DNA of 64,000 nt from Treponema sp. CETP13 (GCA_001885315.1 MLPZ01000005.1:62001-126000), one strand, 5' to 3'. Shown: positions 7,882-15,512, counted from the first letter of the stretch. Notes: generated from the letters alone by a model not told the origin. A program made the numbers and translations.

Positions 7882-8852
7882 TTTATGCCTCCTGCAACCA
7901 GTGCCGTATATTGTTTTTCGATTTGATTATATAAACCTTTAAAAAGCAAAGCATATTCGTCTTTTTCATGAACAATAATTTTACCATTTGAATTTAGTTC
8001 ACCTAAATCGTGCGAAAAAGGAATCTCGGCCAAAATAGGTATTGCATATTTTGAGCAATAGTCTTTAGATGGATTTTCTCCATCTACACCATCATCATTT
8101 CCGTCTGCCCGTGGGGCTTTATTAAGTACTGCACCAAAAGGTTTTTTAAAAAGTTTTACAAGTTCATGTACCATAGCAAAATTATGAGTCCCAAAAACTG
8201 TAGGCTCTGCAACAAGTACACAAAAATCTGCCTCTTTTATTGCATCCATTGCAAGACATGCACTCCCTGGTGGACAGTCAACAACAACCATACTATCAGA
8301 TTTATCTTTTGTAATAGCATCGATTTCTTTGTAGATTTCACCAATAATCGGTGTTCCTGAAGTCTCTCCTGGATTCATAGTACCTGTAAGAACAGAAACT
8401 GTACCTTTTGCACTGCTGTTTTGAGCCCCGCAAATAGTTTGTGGAACAGAAATCCCATATTTTACATTTCCTACATTTTTTGCGACTTCGGTAATAGCAC
8501 CAGTTGGACAAACTTTTGCACAACCACCACAAGCATGACAAATTTCTGGGAAAAGCAATGGTTTTTTTATCATTGCCAATGCATTAAATTTACAAAAATC
8601 AACACAAGCACGACAACTCGTGCACTTTTCATTGTCAAATTTTGGAACTTTTACTTTTACTGGTGTTTTAACTTTCTCTTCTGGATTAAAAAACAAATGC
8701 CCATTAGGCTCTTCTACATCACAATCTGCATAAATAACAGTTTGCAATTTATGCGTAGAAAAATCACTTTTTAGCCCAATATATGAAGCAAGATTAACAG
8801 AAACCAAAGTTTTACCAGTTCCACCTTTACCACTTAATACTGCAATTTTCAT
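7878..8852 (-). CDS. MinD-superfamily P-loop ATPase with ferredoxin insert (paralogue)
   Basis: A 324-residue paralogue of the downstream gene with the same build: N-terminal LSGKGGTGKTL, two 4Fe-4S clusters (CTSCRACVDFC and CHACGGCAKVC) and VVVDCPPGSACLAMDAI. Tandem ferredoxin-MinD genes usually act as a pair, probably as a heterodimer; that is inference. It carries a longer linker in the last third (PRADGNDDGVDGENPSKDYC) than its paralogue. It is the second gene of the operon, 35 bases after the first NifX-like gene. Confidence 0.92.
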   Translation of the reverse strand: MKIAVLSGKGGTGKTLVSVNLASYIGLKSDFSTHKLQTVIYADCDVEEPNGHLFFNPEEKVKTPVKVKVPKFDNEKCTSCRACVDFCKFNALAMIKKPLLFPEICHACGGCAKVCPTGAITEVAKNVGNVKYGISVPQTICGAQNSSAKGTVSVLTGTMNPGETSGTPIIGEIYKEIDAITKDKSDSMVVVDCPPGSACLAMDAIKEADFCVLVAEPTVFGTHNFAMVHELVKLFKKPFGAVLNKAPRADGNDDGVDGENPSKDYCSKYAIPILAEIPFSHDLGELNSNGKIIVHEKDEYALLFKGLYNQIEKQYTALVAGGIK

Positions 8853-8887
8853 TATATACGTAAGTCCTTTATAGGTTGCAAATTAAT

Positions 8888-9247
8888 CTAGCCACCATGT
8901 CCGTGGAATCCTGGATGAACATCATTAAGAGCAACTAAAGTCCCTGCTTTATACGCTGCAATCATTTCTTCTAATGAATTGCTAGTCGTCTTAAACATAG
9001 AAATATTACCAGCTTTTAATACATCAGCTGCATTCTGTCCACATCGAGGAGTAAGAACAACTTCTACACCAGCATCTACAAGTGCTTGAGAAGCTTTAAT
9101 ACCGGCTCCTCCAGGAGCATCTGCTGCGGTATTTTCAATAAAACTCATTTCGCCTGAATCTGAATCTGCGATGGCATAAAGTGGACAACGTCCAAATGAC
9201 ATTGATACTGATTTTTTGTCTTCATCTGCTGGAATAGCAATTTTCAT
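8888..9247 (-). CDS. NifX/NifB-type dinitrogenase cofactor-domain protein
   Basis: A 119-residue homologue of the protein at 6578-6934, with MKIAIPADEDKKSVSMSFGRCPLYAIADSD and AGVEVVLTPRCGQNAADVLKAGNI. It has a shorter, glycine/histidine tail (HPGFHGHGG). It is the first gene of the four-gene operon behind the twin-palindrome promoter; AGGAG is eight bases before the ATG. No nitrogenase gene is in the window, so a general Fe-S or metal-cluster carrier role is likelier than nitrogenase maturation. Confidence 0.88.
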   Translation of the reverse strand: MKIAIPADEDKKSVSMSFGRCPLYAIADSDSGEMSFIENTAADAPGGAGIKASQALVDAGVEVVLTPRCGQNAADVLKAGNISMFKTTSNSLEEMIAAYKAGTLVALNDVHPGFHGHGG

Positions 9248-9265
9248 AATATATCTCCTATCTTA

Positions 9266-9285
9266 TTATTGACATATGTCAATAA
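9266..9285. promoter_or_regulatory. Perfect 20-bp palindromic operator, downstream copy
   Basis: TTATTGACATATGTCAATAA is an exact palindrome. It lies between the transcription start and the SD of the NifX/MinD-like operon. The same core TTGACATATGTCA recurs 45 bases upstream. The TTGAC-N4-GTCAA shape resembles CRP/FNR-superfamily sites, but the binding protein is unknown. Confidence 0.75.
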
Positions 9286-9298
9286 CTATCTATAAAGA

Positions 9299-9327
9299 AA
9301 TATATACCCATAAATGACATATGTCAA
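9299..9327 (-). promoter_or_regulatory. Promoter of the NifX/MinD-like operon
   Basis: Minus strand TTGACA (9322-9327), exactly 17 bases, TATATT (9299-9304). The -35 hexamer is itself half of the upstream palindrome, so binding there should block RNA polymerase. Confidence 0.85.
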
Positions 9328-9328
9328 T
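9315..9328. promoter_or_regulatory. Palindromic operator, upstream copy over the -35
   Basis: TGACATATGTCA (9315-9326) is an exact 12-bp palindrome extended by AT on one side; its centre is 45 bases from the centre of the downstream copy, about four helical turns. It overlaps the -35 box. Confidence 0.75.
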
Positions 9329-9354
9329 AACATACATAAAATACATTTACTATT

Positions 9355-9930
9355 TTATACGTGCCACAAGTCTTCACGAGTAGTTGAGACAGCATCAGCT
9401 CCAGCATTTAGAGCTGCAAGTATGTCTTTTTTAGATGAAAGCAACCCTCCTGCAACAAGAGGGATTGTGGTAATTTTTCTGATTTTAGTTATTTCATCAA
9501 AGATGGTGCCTGGCATTATTTCTAAAAAGGTTGGTTTAAAATTTTGAATTTGTTTTGTAATAGTTTTAACAGCCATAGAATCGACAAGAAAGGTGCGCTG
9601 TCCACCATACAAACCAACTTCAAGAGCACGTTTTACTAGATTTTGTCGAGTACTAATAATACCGTCCGCAACCGTATGTTCATTTATAAAATCGACAGCT
9701 TCGTTTTTTGAGGCAAGTCCATTAATTAAATCTATATGAACAATAGGAATTTTATGAGCGTCTTTTACAGTTTTGCAAATGGTAGCAATGTTACACACCG
9801 TCCCAAATAGTATAACAATAACATTTGCTTCGGTTTTAATTGCCTTTTCAAGATGAATATGATCTTTAACTGCCGCTATAACTGGGGCATCAGCAAACAA
9901 GCTCGCTATATTACGTTTCATTTTACTCAT
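9355..9930 (-). CDS. glpP: Glycerol-3-phosphate-responsive antiterminator GlpP
   Basis: A 191-residue cytoplasmic RNA-binding antiterminator of TIM-barrel-like fold. Matching family blocks are PVIAAVKDHIHLEKAI, KIPIVHIDLINGLASKNEAVDFI, ADGIISTRQNLVKRA, FLEIMPGTIFDEI and IPLVAGGLLSSKKDI...AGADAVSTT. In Bacillus subtilis GlpP with glycerol-3-phosphate stabilises leader RNA of glp genes past a terminator. A matching leader terminator lies before the glycerol-3-phosphate dehydrogenase operon at 13.8 kb. No SD is visible; the promoter TTGTCA-N17-TATGCT ends six bases before the ATG, so the transcript is probably leaderless. Confidence 0.93.
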   Translation of the reverse strand: MSKMKRNIASLFADAPVIAAVKDHIHLEKAIKTEANVIVILFGTVCNIATICKTVKDAHKIPIVHIDLINGLASKNEAVDFINEHTVADGIISTRQNLVKRALEVGLYGGQRTFLVDSMAVKTITKQIQNFKPTFLEIMPGTIFDEITKIRKITTIPLVAGGLLSSKKDILAALNAGADAVSTTREDLWHV

Positions 9931-9936
9931 GTCTAT

Positions 9937-9965
9937 AGCATAGATTTTTTTTTATAACTTGACAA
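9937..9965 (-). promoter_or_regulatory. Promoter of glpP, leaderless type
   Basis: Minus strand TTGTCA (9960-9965), 17 bases, TATGCT (9937-9942), then six bases to the ATG at 9930. With a start site about seven bases after the -10, the mRNA would begin at or next to the start codon. Confidence 0.65.
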
Positions 9966-10023
9966 GAATTCTATTAACAAACTAGGAATTATATATAATT
10001 TTATAAAATAAACCATTTTTTAA

Positions 10024-10052
10024 TTGAATATTAGCAACTACTGCGTTATATT
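10024..10052 (+). promoter_or_regulatory. Promoter of the HD-domain gene, leaderless type
   Basis: TTGAAT (10024-10029), 17 bases, TATATT (10047-10052), then six bases to the ATG at 10059. No SD is present. It is divergent from the glpP promoter. Confidence 0.7.
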
Positions 10053-10058
10053 CCATGT

Positions 10059-10514
10059 ATGAGCATACGTTCTATTTTATTATCATCGCGCATAGCACGA
10101 GATGTAGATACATTGGCAAAATCCACACGAATTAATGAATCAAAAAATTATATTCAGCACGGAAAAACTTCTGTATATGAGCACAGTTTAAATGTAACAA
10201 AAATGAGTTGTGCAATTGCACGCTTTACTGGTTTGCATGTCGATGTATCTTCTTTAGTCAGAGGAGCTTTACTTCATGATTATTTTTTGTACGATTGGCA
10301 TATTCCATCCCCTGCTCATAAATGGCACGGTTTTAGACACCCAGCATTTGCTTTCGCAAACGCAAATAGAGACTGCAAGTTAACATACATAGAAAGTGAT
10401 ATCATCAGACATCATATGTTTCCACTTACATTACAACCACCCAAAACACGAGAAGGCCTTATAGTTTGTATTGCAGATAAAATATGTGCAATACATGAAA
10501 TGTTTTCTAAATAA
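10059..10514 (+). CDS. HD-domain phosphohydrolase family protein
   Basis: A 151-residue small metal-dependent HD-domain protein. The metal-binding pattern is YEHSLNV (His), LLHDYFLYDW (HD doublet), HGFRHPAFAFAN and later CIADKICA (Asp), as in short HDIG/YqeK-type phosphohydrolases acting on nucleotides or signalling molecules. The substrate is unknown. It is a single gene, divergent from glpP and convergent with the DUF1667 gene, which begins two bases after its stop. The start fits a leaderless transcript. Confidence 0.82.
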   Translation: MSIRSILLSSRIARDVDTLAKSTRINESKNYIQHGKTSVYEHSLNVTKMSCAIARFTGLHVDVSSLVRGALLHDYFLYDWHIPSPAHKWHGFRHPAFAFANANRDCKLTYIESDIIRHHMFPLTLQPPKTREGLIVCIADKICAIHEMFSK

Positions 10515-10515
10515 T

Positions 10516-10908
10516 TTAGCATTTTTCGACATTTCGAGTTGCAACAATATCGACACCAGTATCTGCAACATCATGAATAAGTACGTCCCCAATTTTAACG
10601 GGAGCTGTTGCTTTTGTAGCCAAAATTTCTTTCATTATCGGAAATATTTTCCCTTTGGGAATATCATGGGCTGTTTTTAAAGAAGCCATTGCATAACACC
10701 CTCCTTCTACAGGAATACTCGAAGTTACAATACGTGTTGGAGCTACAATTTCTTTTTTACCATACGCTAAACCACGTGGACAGGTATTGCCTTGAACATC
10801 GACATCATCAAGTGTAAGAGTATTTGTTGCTAATTTATTTTCATCATACGTGACAGTTAGCTGGCAGCCAAGTGGACAGTTTATGCAGGTAAGTTCTTTC
10901 TTTGTCAT
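10516..10908 (-). CDS. DUF1667 Cys-rich subunit of glycerol-3-phosphate oxidation operon
   Basis: A 130-residue protein with an N-terminal CINCPLGCQLTV (CX2CX3C) and CPRGLAYGKKEI, four cysteines suited to an Fe-S cluster or metal, followed by RIVTSSIPVEGGCYAMASLKTAHDIPKGKIF. The C-terminal stretch PVKIGDVLIHDVADTGVDIVATRNV is typical of DUF1667. In many anaerobes (for example Thermotoga) it is the third gene after a GlpA-like dehydrogenase and an FAD/NAD oxidoreductase, as here. It is probably an electron-transfer or maturation subunit of that complex. AAGGAG precedes the ATG. Confidence 0.88.
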   Translation of the reverse strand: MTKKELTCINCPLGCQLTVTYDENKLATNTLTLDDVDVQGNTCPRGLAYGKKEIVAPTRIVTSSIPVEGGCYAMASLKTAHDIPKGKIFPIMKEILATKATAPVKIGDVLIHDVADTGVDIVATRNVEKC

Positions 10909-10945
10909 AACATTCTCCTTATATGACTTTTTGGATTTTCAATGC

Positions 10946-12259
10946 TTATTCGGTCTCAGTGCAAATAGTAATGTTTTTTGGGGCATTACCTTCGAAAGTT
11001 GATTTTAGCAATACAACCTGCTCCATTTCGCCTGGAGCCAAAACCTTCTTTTTTTTGTGTTGAACTCTCTTATCATCATAATACACACTTATAAAGCGAT
11101 TTTTGTACACATCTGCTACACGAAATCGCACAATGAGTGTATCTTCCATTCCATCAAAGTCGATTGTTTGAGGAACCGTGTAGCGAACACCATCTTTTGG
11201 AAGTACTTGAATTGGATTATTTTGGGTTGATGTAGCTGTATAGGACTTGAGCCCCTCCAGAATCTTCTGTTTGCTAACAAATTTAGCAGCTGATTTGCCT
11301 GCCAAAGAAGCTTCTTCTGAAACAAAATCTACTAAATCATGAACATGTAGTACATTCCCACAAGCAAATACACCAGGTAAATTTGTTTCTAGATGGTCAT
11401 TTACGTTTGGGCCATTCGTAATGCTGTTTAGCGAAATACCTGCATTTTGTGTCAGCTCGTTTTCGGGAATGAGACCTACAGAAAGTAAAAGTGTATCACA
11501 ACTGTAGTATTTTTCACTGCCTGCAATAGGTTTACGATCCGTCCCAACCTGAGCCAGTGTAACACCAGTAACACGTTCTTTACCTTCAATGTTCACGACA
11601 GTGTGACTTAGTTTTAATGGTATATCATAATCGTCCAAACATTGAACAATATTTCGTTTTAAGCCTCCGGAATATGGCATAAGCTCAGCAACAACCTTAA
11701 CTTTTGCACCTTCTAAGGTCATACGTCGGGCCATAATTAATCCGATATCACCAGAACCAAGAATTACCACTTCACGTCCAACGCACTCACCTTCAATGTT
11801 TATTAAGCGCTGAGCCGTCCCTGCAGAAAAAATACCAGCAGGTCTGTAGCCAGGAATATTAAGTGAACCACGAGCTCGCTCTCGACATCCCATAGCAAGA
11901 ATGACTGTTTTTGTAACAATTTGCTGCAAGCCATCTTCTTTATTGATATACGTAACAAGCTTATCGCTTGTATCTCTTACTTTCGAGATATCAATTACCA
12001 TAGAATTTAATTTATACGAAATGTTTTGTTGCACTACCATATCAATATATCGAGTAGCATATTCAGGACCTGTGAGTTCTTCTTTAAAAGTATGCAGTCC
12101 AAACCCATTATGAATGCATTGATTTAATATTCCACCAAGTTCGGCTGCTCGCTCTAAAATAAGAATATCATTTTCGCCATTTTGGCGAGCACTAACAGCA
12201 GCAGCAAGCCCCGCAGGACCTCCACCAATAATTACAATATTATGTGTTATGTTTTGCAT
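10946..12259 (-). CDS. FAD/NAD(P)-dependent oxidoreductase of glp operon
   Basis: A 437-residue flavoprotein with two Rossmann dinucleotide motifs: VIIGGGPAGLAAAVSA (FAD, about 9-24) and VVILGSGDIGLIMARR (NAD(P), near 165). ATGRERARG-like MGCRERARGS and GVFACGNVLHVHDLVDFVSEEA are features of the TrxR/NirB-like subfamily found beside GlpA-like proteins. It likely passes electrons from glycerol-3-phosphate oxidation to NAD(P) or another carrier. It starts three bases after the dehydrogenase gene with AAGGAG upstream. The C-terminal 100 residues resemble a small beta-domain, not a known ferredoxin. Confidence 0.9.
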   Translation of the reverse strand: MQNITHNIVIIGGGPAGLAAAVSARQNGENDILILERAAELGGILNQCIHNGFGLHTFKEELTGPEYATRYIDMVVQQNISYKLNSMVIDISKVRDTSDKLVTYINKEDGLQQIVTKTVILAMGCRERARGSLNIPGYRPAGIFSAGTAQRLINIEGECVGREVVILGSGDIGLIMARRMTLEGAKVKVVAELMPYSGGLKRNIVQCLDDYDIPLKLSHTVVNIEGKERVTGVTLAQVGTDRKPIAGSEKYYSCDTLLLSVGLIPENELTQNAGISLNSITNGPNVNDHLETNLPGVFACGNVLHVHDLVDFVSEEASLAGKSAAKFVSKQKILEGLKSYTATSTQNNPIQVLPKDGVRYTVPQTIDFDGMEDTLIVRFRVADVYKNRFISVYYDDKRVQHKKKKVLAPGEMEQVVLLKSTFEGNAPKNITICTETE

Positions 12260-12262
12260 CTG

Positions 12263-13777
12263 CTACTCCTTACCGGCTGTTTTTTTAAGCAAAATATTTG
12301 AACCAAGTTCGTTTTTGCATACAAGTTCTTTAGGAATATGGCACTCACGAGCAACAATTTCTATTTGTCGAGGAGCACAAAAGCCACTTTGACAACGTCC
12401 CATACCAGCTCGTACACGCCGCTTTACACCATCTAAACTTGTTGCTCCAAGAGTGCGATTACACGCCTCAACAATTTCACCCTCTGAAATACCTTCACAA
12501 CGACATACTATTGTTCCATATAAAGGATTCTTTTTTACAAGTTTAGCCCGTTCAGCAAAGCTTAAGTTTGCAACTTGCGGAATATCTTTTCTTGTTGCTA
12601 TAAAATCTGTTTTTTTTGTCGCATTCGCGTTTTTATCAGACTGAGCTTTTGCAACAATCATTTTAGCAACATACGGGCCAATAGCGGGAGCACAACTCAA
12701 ACCTGGAGACTCAATTCCTGCAGCATCAAAAAAGCCAGGAGCATCTTCACATTCTCCTATTATAAAATCGCCACCAAGTTCATGAGCACGAAGACCAGAA
12801 AATGCAGTAATAACTTGTCGATAATTAATGTTTTTTACACTTTTTTTTGAAGATTCTAATGCATAAGACAACTCCTCAGCTGTCGTCGCCGTCATTTCTT
12901 TGTCATCTACATCAGTTGCAGAAGGCCCTACAAGTAAATTCCCATGCACTGTAGGTGTAACAAGAACCCCTTTACCCATTTTAGTAGGTAGTTGAAAAAT
13001 CGTCATACTTACAATGTCACCCATCGCTTTATCGAACAAGCAGTAATCACCTTTTCTTGCTTGAATGCTAATTTTTTTCTTGCTTACCATATTGTGAAAT
13101 TCATCTGCATATACACCTGCTGCATTTACAATATATTTTGCATGGATTAAACCATCTGCTGGAGCCTCAGTCGATTTTGGCGCTTTTGCAGGGAACGGCA
13201 CAGTCTTTGTTTGCAAACACCAGGCATCCCCTTCTTTTACAATATGCTTTACCGCTGTATTTAAAATAAAATCGACCCCGTTATCACAAGCATTTTCTGC
13301 TAAAGCTACGGTTAAAATAAAAGGATCTATAATTCCACTTGTTGGAATGTATAATGCTGCAACAATTTCGTCACCCAAATTAGGCTGCATTTTACGAGCC
13401 TCATCTCCACTTATGATACGTAAATCTGGAACACCGTTTTGTTGTCCTCTATCATACAATTCTGAAAGTCCATCTTTTAGATTTTCGTCAAAACAACATA
13501 CCATAGCCCCATTGCGTATAAACTCAATATCAAGATCTTTACTTAACTGATCCATAAGTAAATTACCTTCGACATTAAGTTTTGCCTTTAGAGTACCTGG
13601 GACAGCATCATGACCACCATGAATAATGCCACTATTTGCTTTAGAAGTGCCAGAACAAACATCTTCACATTTTTCTATAACACAAGTCTTTAACTTATAC
13701 TGCGAAAGGGATCTTGCTATAGAAGAGCCTGTAACTCCAGCCCCTATAATCGCAACATCATATTCATAATTATTCAT
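12263..13777 (-). CDS. GlpA-like glycerol-3-phosphate dehydrogenase with BFD [2Fe-2S] domain
   Basis: A 504-residue FAD protein oxidising glycerol-3-phosphate to dihydroxyacetone phosphate. DVAIIGAGVTGSSIARSLSQY is the FAD-binding motif; SGTSKANSGIIHGGHDAVPGTLKAKL is the DAO-type substrate region. The C-terminus has CRCEGISEGEIVEACNR...GVKRRVRAGMGRCQSGFC, a BFD-like [2Fe-2S] domain with CxC and CX4C. It heads a three-gene operon with a consensus promoter and a long leader holding a terminator-like stem. No glycerol kinase or facilitator gene lies nearby, so glycerophosphodiesters or imported glycerol-3-phosphate may be the source. GGAGA precedes the ATG. Confidence 0.92.
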   Translation of the reverse strand: MNNYEYDVAIIGAGVTGSSIARSLSQYKLKTCVIEKCEDVCSGTSKANSGIIHGGHDAVPGTLKAKLNVEGNLLMDQLSKDLDIEFIRNGAMVCCFDENLKDGLSELYDRGQQNGVPDLRIISGDEARKMQPNLGDEIVAALYIPTSGIIDPFILTVALAENACDNGVDFILNTAVKHIVKEGDAWCLQTKTVPFPAKAPKSTEAPADGLIHAKYIVNAAGVYADEFHNMVSKKKISIQARKGDYCLFDKAMGDIVSMTIFQLPTKMGKGVLVTPTVHGNLLVGPSATDVDDKEMTATTAEELSYALESSKKSVKNINYRQVITAFSGLRAHELGGDFIIGECEDAPGFFDAAGIESPGLSCAPAIGPYVAKMIVAKAQSDKNANATKKTDFIATRKDIPQVANLSFAERAKLVKKNPLYGTIVCRCEGISEGEIVEACNRTLGATSLDGVKRRVRAGMGRCQSGFCAPRQIEIVARECHIPKELVCKNELGSNILLKKTAGKE

Positions 13778-13809
13778 ATTCTCTCCATTGCCATCTAGGC
13801 ATTTAAAAC

Positions 13810-13902
13810 AAAAAAAGAGCAGGTATAATCATTGTTTTGTACTGCCAAGCACAATACACAAAAACTCATTTTTGAATCTTTGTAAATGATTACCTTACTC
13901 TT
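13810..13902 (-). promoter_or_regulatory. Leader terminator/antiterminator, likely GlpP target
   Basis: On the minus strand AAGAGTAAGGTAATCATT (13885-13902) pairs with AATGATTATACCTGCTCTT (13815-13833) with one bulge, and seven U residues follow (13810-13816). The loop of about 50 bases holds a second small hairpin (CAAAAA-TGAG-TTTTTG). This is the layout of a conditional intrinsic terminator about 35 bases before the GlpA-like start codon. With glpP close by, glycerol-3-phosphate-dependent antitermination is the natural reading. Confidence 0.7.
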
Positions 13903-13993
13903 AATCTCTAAAGGTATCGAAATTTTTAGCCTCATCAACTAAAAACTTCATATATAAAGTCCAATTGCTTGGAACTTATCTGTCAATAAATTG

Positions 13994-14022
13994 AATATAC
14001 CACTGATTGCAGTCTCTGTCAA
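13994..14022 (-). promoter_or_regulatory. Promoter of the glycerol-3-phosphate operon
   Basis: Minus strand TTGACA (14017-14022), 17 bases, TATATT (13994-13999), a near-consensus promoter. The start site near 13987 gives a leader of about 210 bases. The rest of this 380-base intergenic region (13778-14157) holds the leader terminator and the divergent lipoprotein promoter; I see no other gene in it. Confidence 0.8.
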
Positions 14023-14123
14023 ATTATGAAACAGAAAACTAGTAAAAAATGCTTAATAAACAGAGTAGTTCTTTCTTTTTTACTCCATTGATTATTTATA
14101 AACCTGTTTTTGTATGTCCACTA

Positions 14124-14132
14124 TGTTATACT
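14124..14132 (+). promoter_or_regulatory. Extended -10 promoter of the lipoprotein gene
   Basis: TGTTATACT, an extended -10 box with TG one base before TATACT (14127-14132), 25 bases before the ATG at 14158. No good -35 is visible, as is common with extended -10 promoters. Confidence 0.5.
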
Positions 14133-14157
14133 AAAATTTGTATTAAAAGGGGAAAAA

Positions 14158-15351
14158 ATGATTAATAACAAAAGAGTCTTATCTATACCTATTCTTATAG
14201 TATCAATACTAGGCATGTCTTCCTGTCCTATTTTACATGACGGATTTTTCTTTGGCGAATCAAGTGAATATACCAATACTGCGTGTATAGCAACTCTTTC
14301 ACCTGATGGCACAGTAACACATAAGACTGTCTATATATGTCCGAAATCTGATATTCGACAAGAACTAGTTACCAGCGTAAAATTTATTAAACTCGAGGAT
14401 GACATACTATTAATTACTGAACTTACCAACTATGATTTTGAAGAGGATGATACTGATTATATTACATTAAATGATTCTAGATTTCTATATAGCAAATATT
14501 CTGATAAATTCAATACCACAGCTGACTGGCCAGACAATTATAATATGTACAATTCTCTTCTTATAAATGGACAATTATGGCTCTATAACGATTATGACCA
14601 ATCATATTTTTCTGTAGATGATACATTAGAAATCAAAGAAACCCATGAAAATCCATTTTCAGAGTCAGATGGTTATTTATATGATACCGCTATTGTAGGC
14701 AATCATATTTATTGGCTGTTTAAGAAGGAGTATATAGGGCCATATCTGAAAATAACCGACACAGATTTTAAACCAGAAAAGGATCCAGAATATTTCATAG
14801 ATTTAGATAGCTATAAAAATATTAGCAATATCATAGCAGGAACAGATTCAATATCTGTTATTACTTGTAAAAAAATTAAGGAAGGAAGTTATACAAAAAT
14901 TGTTACAATAGAAAACATCTTGAATGGAGAAGAACTAGAACAAAAAGAAATCAATGTTGATTTATCAGGAAGATTCTCAGCCTTCTATTCTCAAAAAAAA
15001 GAAATTATTTTATTTCAAACCTCAGATACTTTTTATTCCTATAATTCATCAACAAGTTGTATTTATTCTTTACCAAAGAATGAAATAAGTACTCAAAAAT
15101 TAGCTATAAATAATACATCTATTAGTCTTGATAACAGCAATAATATAATAGTAATTATTCCACAATACGAAGATAGTAATGATAACTACTACTATGACGC
15201 AAAAACAATAGAAGTTAGAACATACGATCAAGAATTTAAATTACAAAATACACAAACGGTAGAACCAACAGGAACAGACAATAGAGAACTTCTGTCTACC
15301 TATATTTGTAATGATAATACTATTTTACTAAGTTATACTACAAGTTATTAG
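14158..15351 (+). CDS. Uncharacterised lipoprotein
   Basis: I do not recognise this 397-residue protein. The N-terminus MINNKRVLSIPILIVSILGMSSC has a basic start, a hydrophobic stretch and a lipobox-like LGMSSC, so it is probably exported and lipid-anchored at Cys23. The remainder is acidic and rich in Asp, Tyr, Asn and Ser, with repeated short beta-strand-like segments (for example DSISVITCKKI, LSGRFSAFYSQKKEIILFQTSD), suggesting a beta-propeller-like or beta-sandwich fold. The start at 14158 is chosen because AGGGG lies six bases upstream; the frame is open further upstream. It is divergent from the glp operon and upstream of nrd. Confidence 0.75.
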   Translation: MINNKRVLSIPILIVSILGMSSCPILHDGFFFGESSEYTNTACIATLSPDGTVTHKTVYICPKSDIRQELVTSVKFIKLEDDILLITELTNYDFEEDDTDYITLNDSRFLYSKYSDKFNTTADWPDNYNMYNSLLINGQLWLYNDYDQSYFSVDDTLEIKETHENPFSESDGYLYDTAIVGNHIYWLFKKEYIGPYLKITDTDFKPEKDPEYFIDLDSYKNISNIIAGTDSISVITCKKIKEGSYTKIVTIENILNGEELEQKEINVDLSGRFSAFYSQKKEIILFQTSDTFYSYNSSTSCIYSLPKNEISTQKLAINNTSISLDNSNNIIVIIPQYEDSNDNYYYDAKTIEVRTYDQEFKLQNTQTVEPTGTDNRELLSTYICNDNTILLSYTTSY

Positions 15352-15432
15352 CATTTACATTTTGGTTTTAGAAATCCAAATAATCTCATAGTGTCAAAGT
15401 CACATAAAAAAGCAAAAATAACGCTATATATA

Positions 15433-15461
15433 TTGCTATGTTTATTATTATGTGTTATCAT
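15433..15461 (+). promoter_or_regulatory. Promoter of nrdAB
   Basis: TTGCTA (15433-15438), 17 bases, TATCAT (15456-15461) with TG at -14/-15 (extended -10). No NrdR-box-like repeat pair was found around it. Confidence 0.5.
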
Positions 15462-15512
15462 AATCTAACAATATGTAATACGAAAATGATAATAAACTAT
15501 AGGAGCAAGCAA

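Noticed and set aside
8421-8774. 117-codon open frame on the plus strand inside the second MinD-ferredoxin gene
   Set aside because: Composition is implausible (Trp/Phe/Tyr/Cys-rich), it lies antisense to a well-supported gene and has no convincing SD.
6578-9247. Evidence for nitrogen fixation from NifX-like genes
   Set aside because: No nifHDK, nifB or nifE genes are visible; NifX-domain proteins with MinD-ferredoxin partners are common in non-fixing anaerobes.
15352-15512. NrdR boxes before nrdA
   Set aside because: No pair of ACA-N-ATATAT-N-GT-like 16-base repeats could be found in the region.
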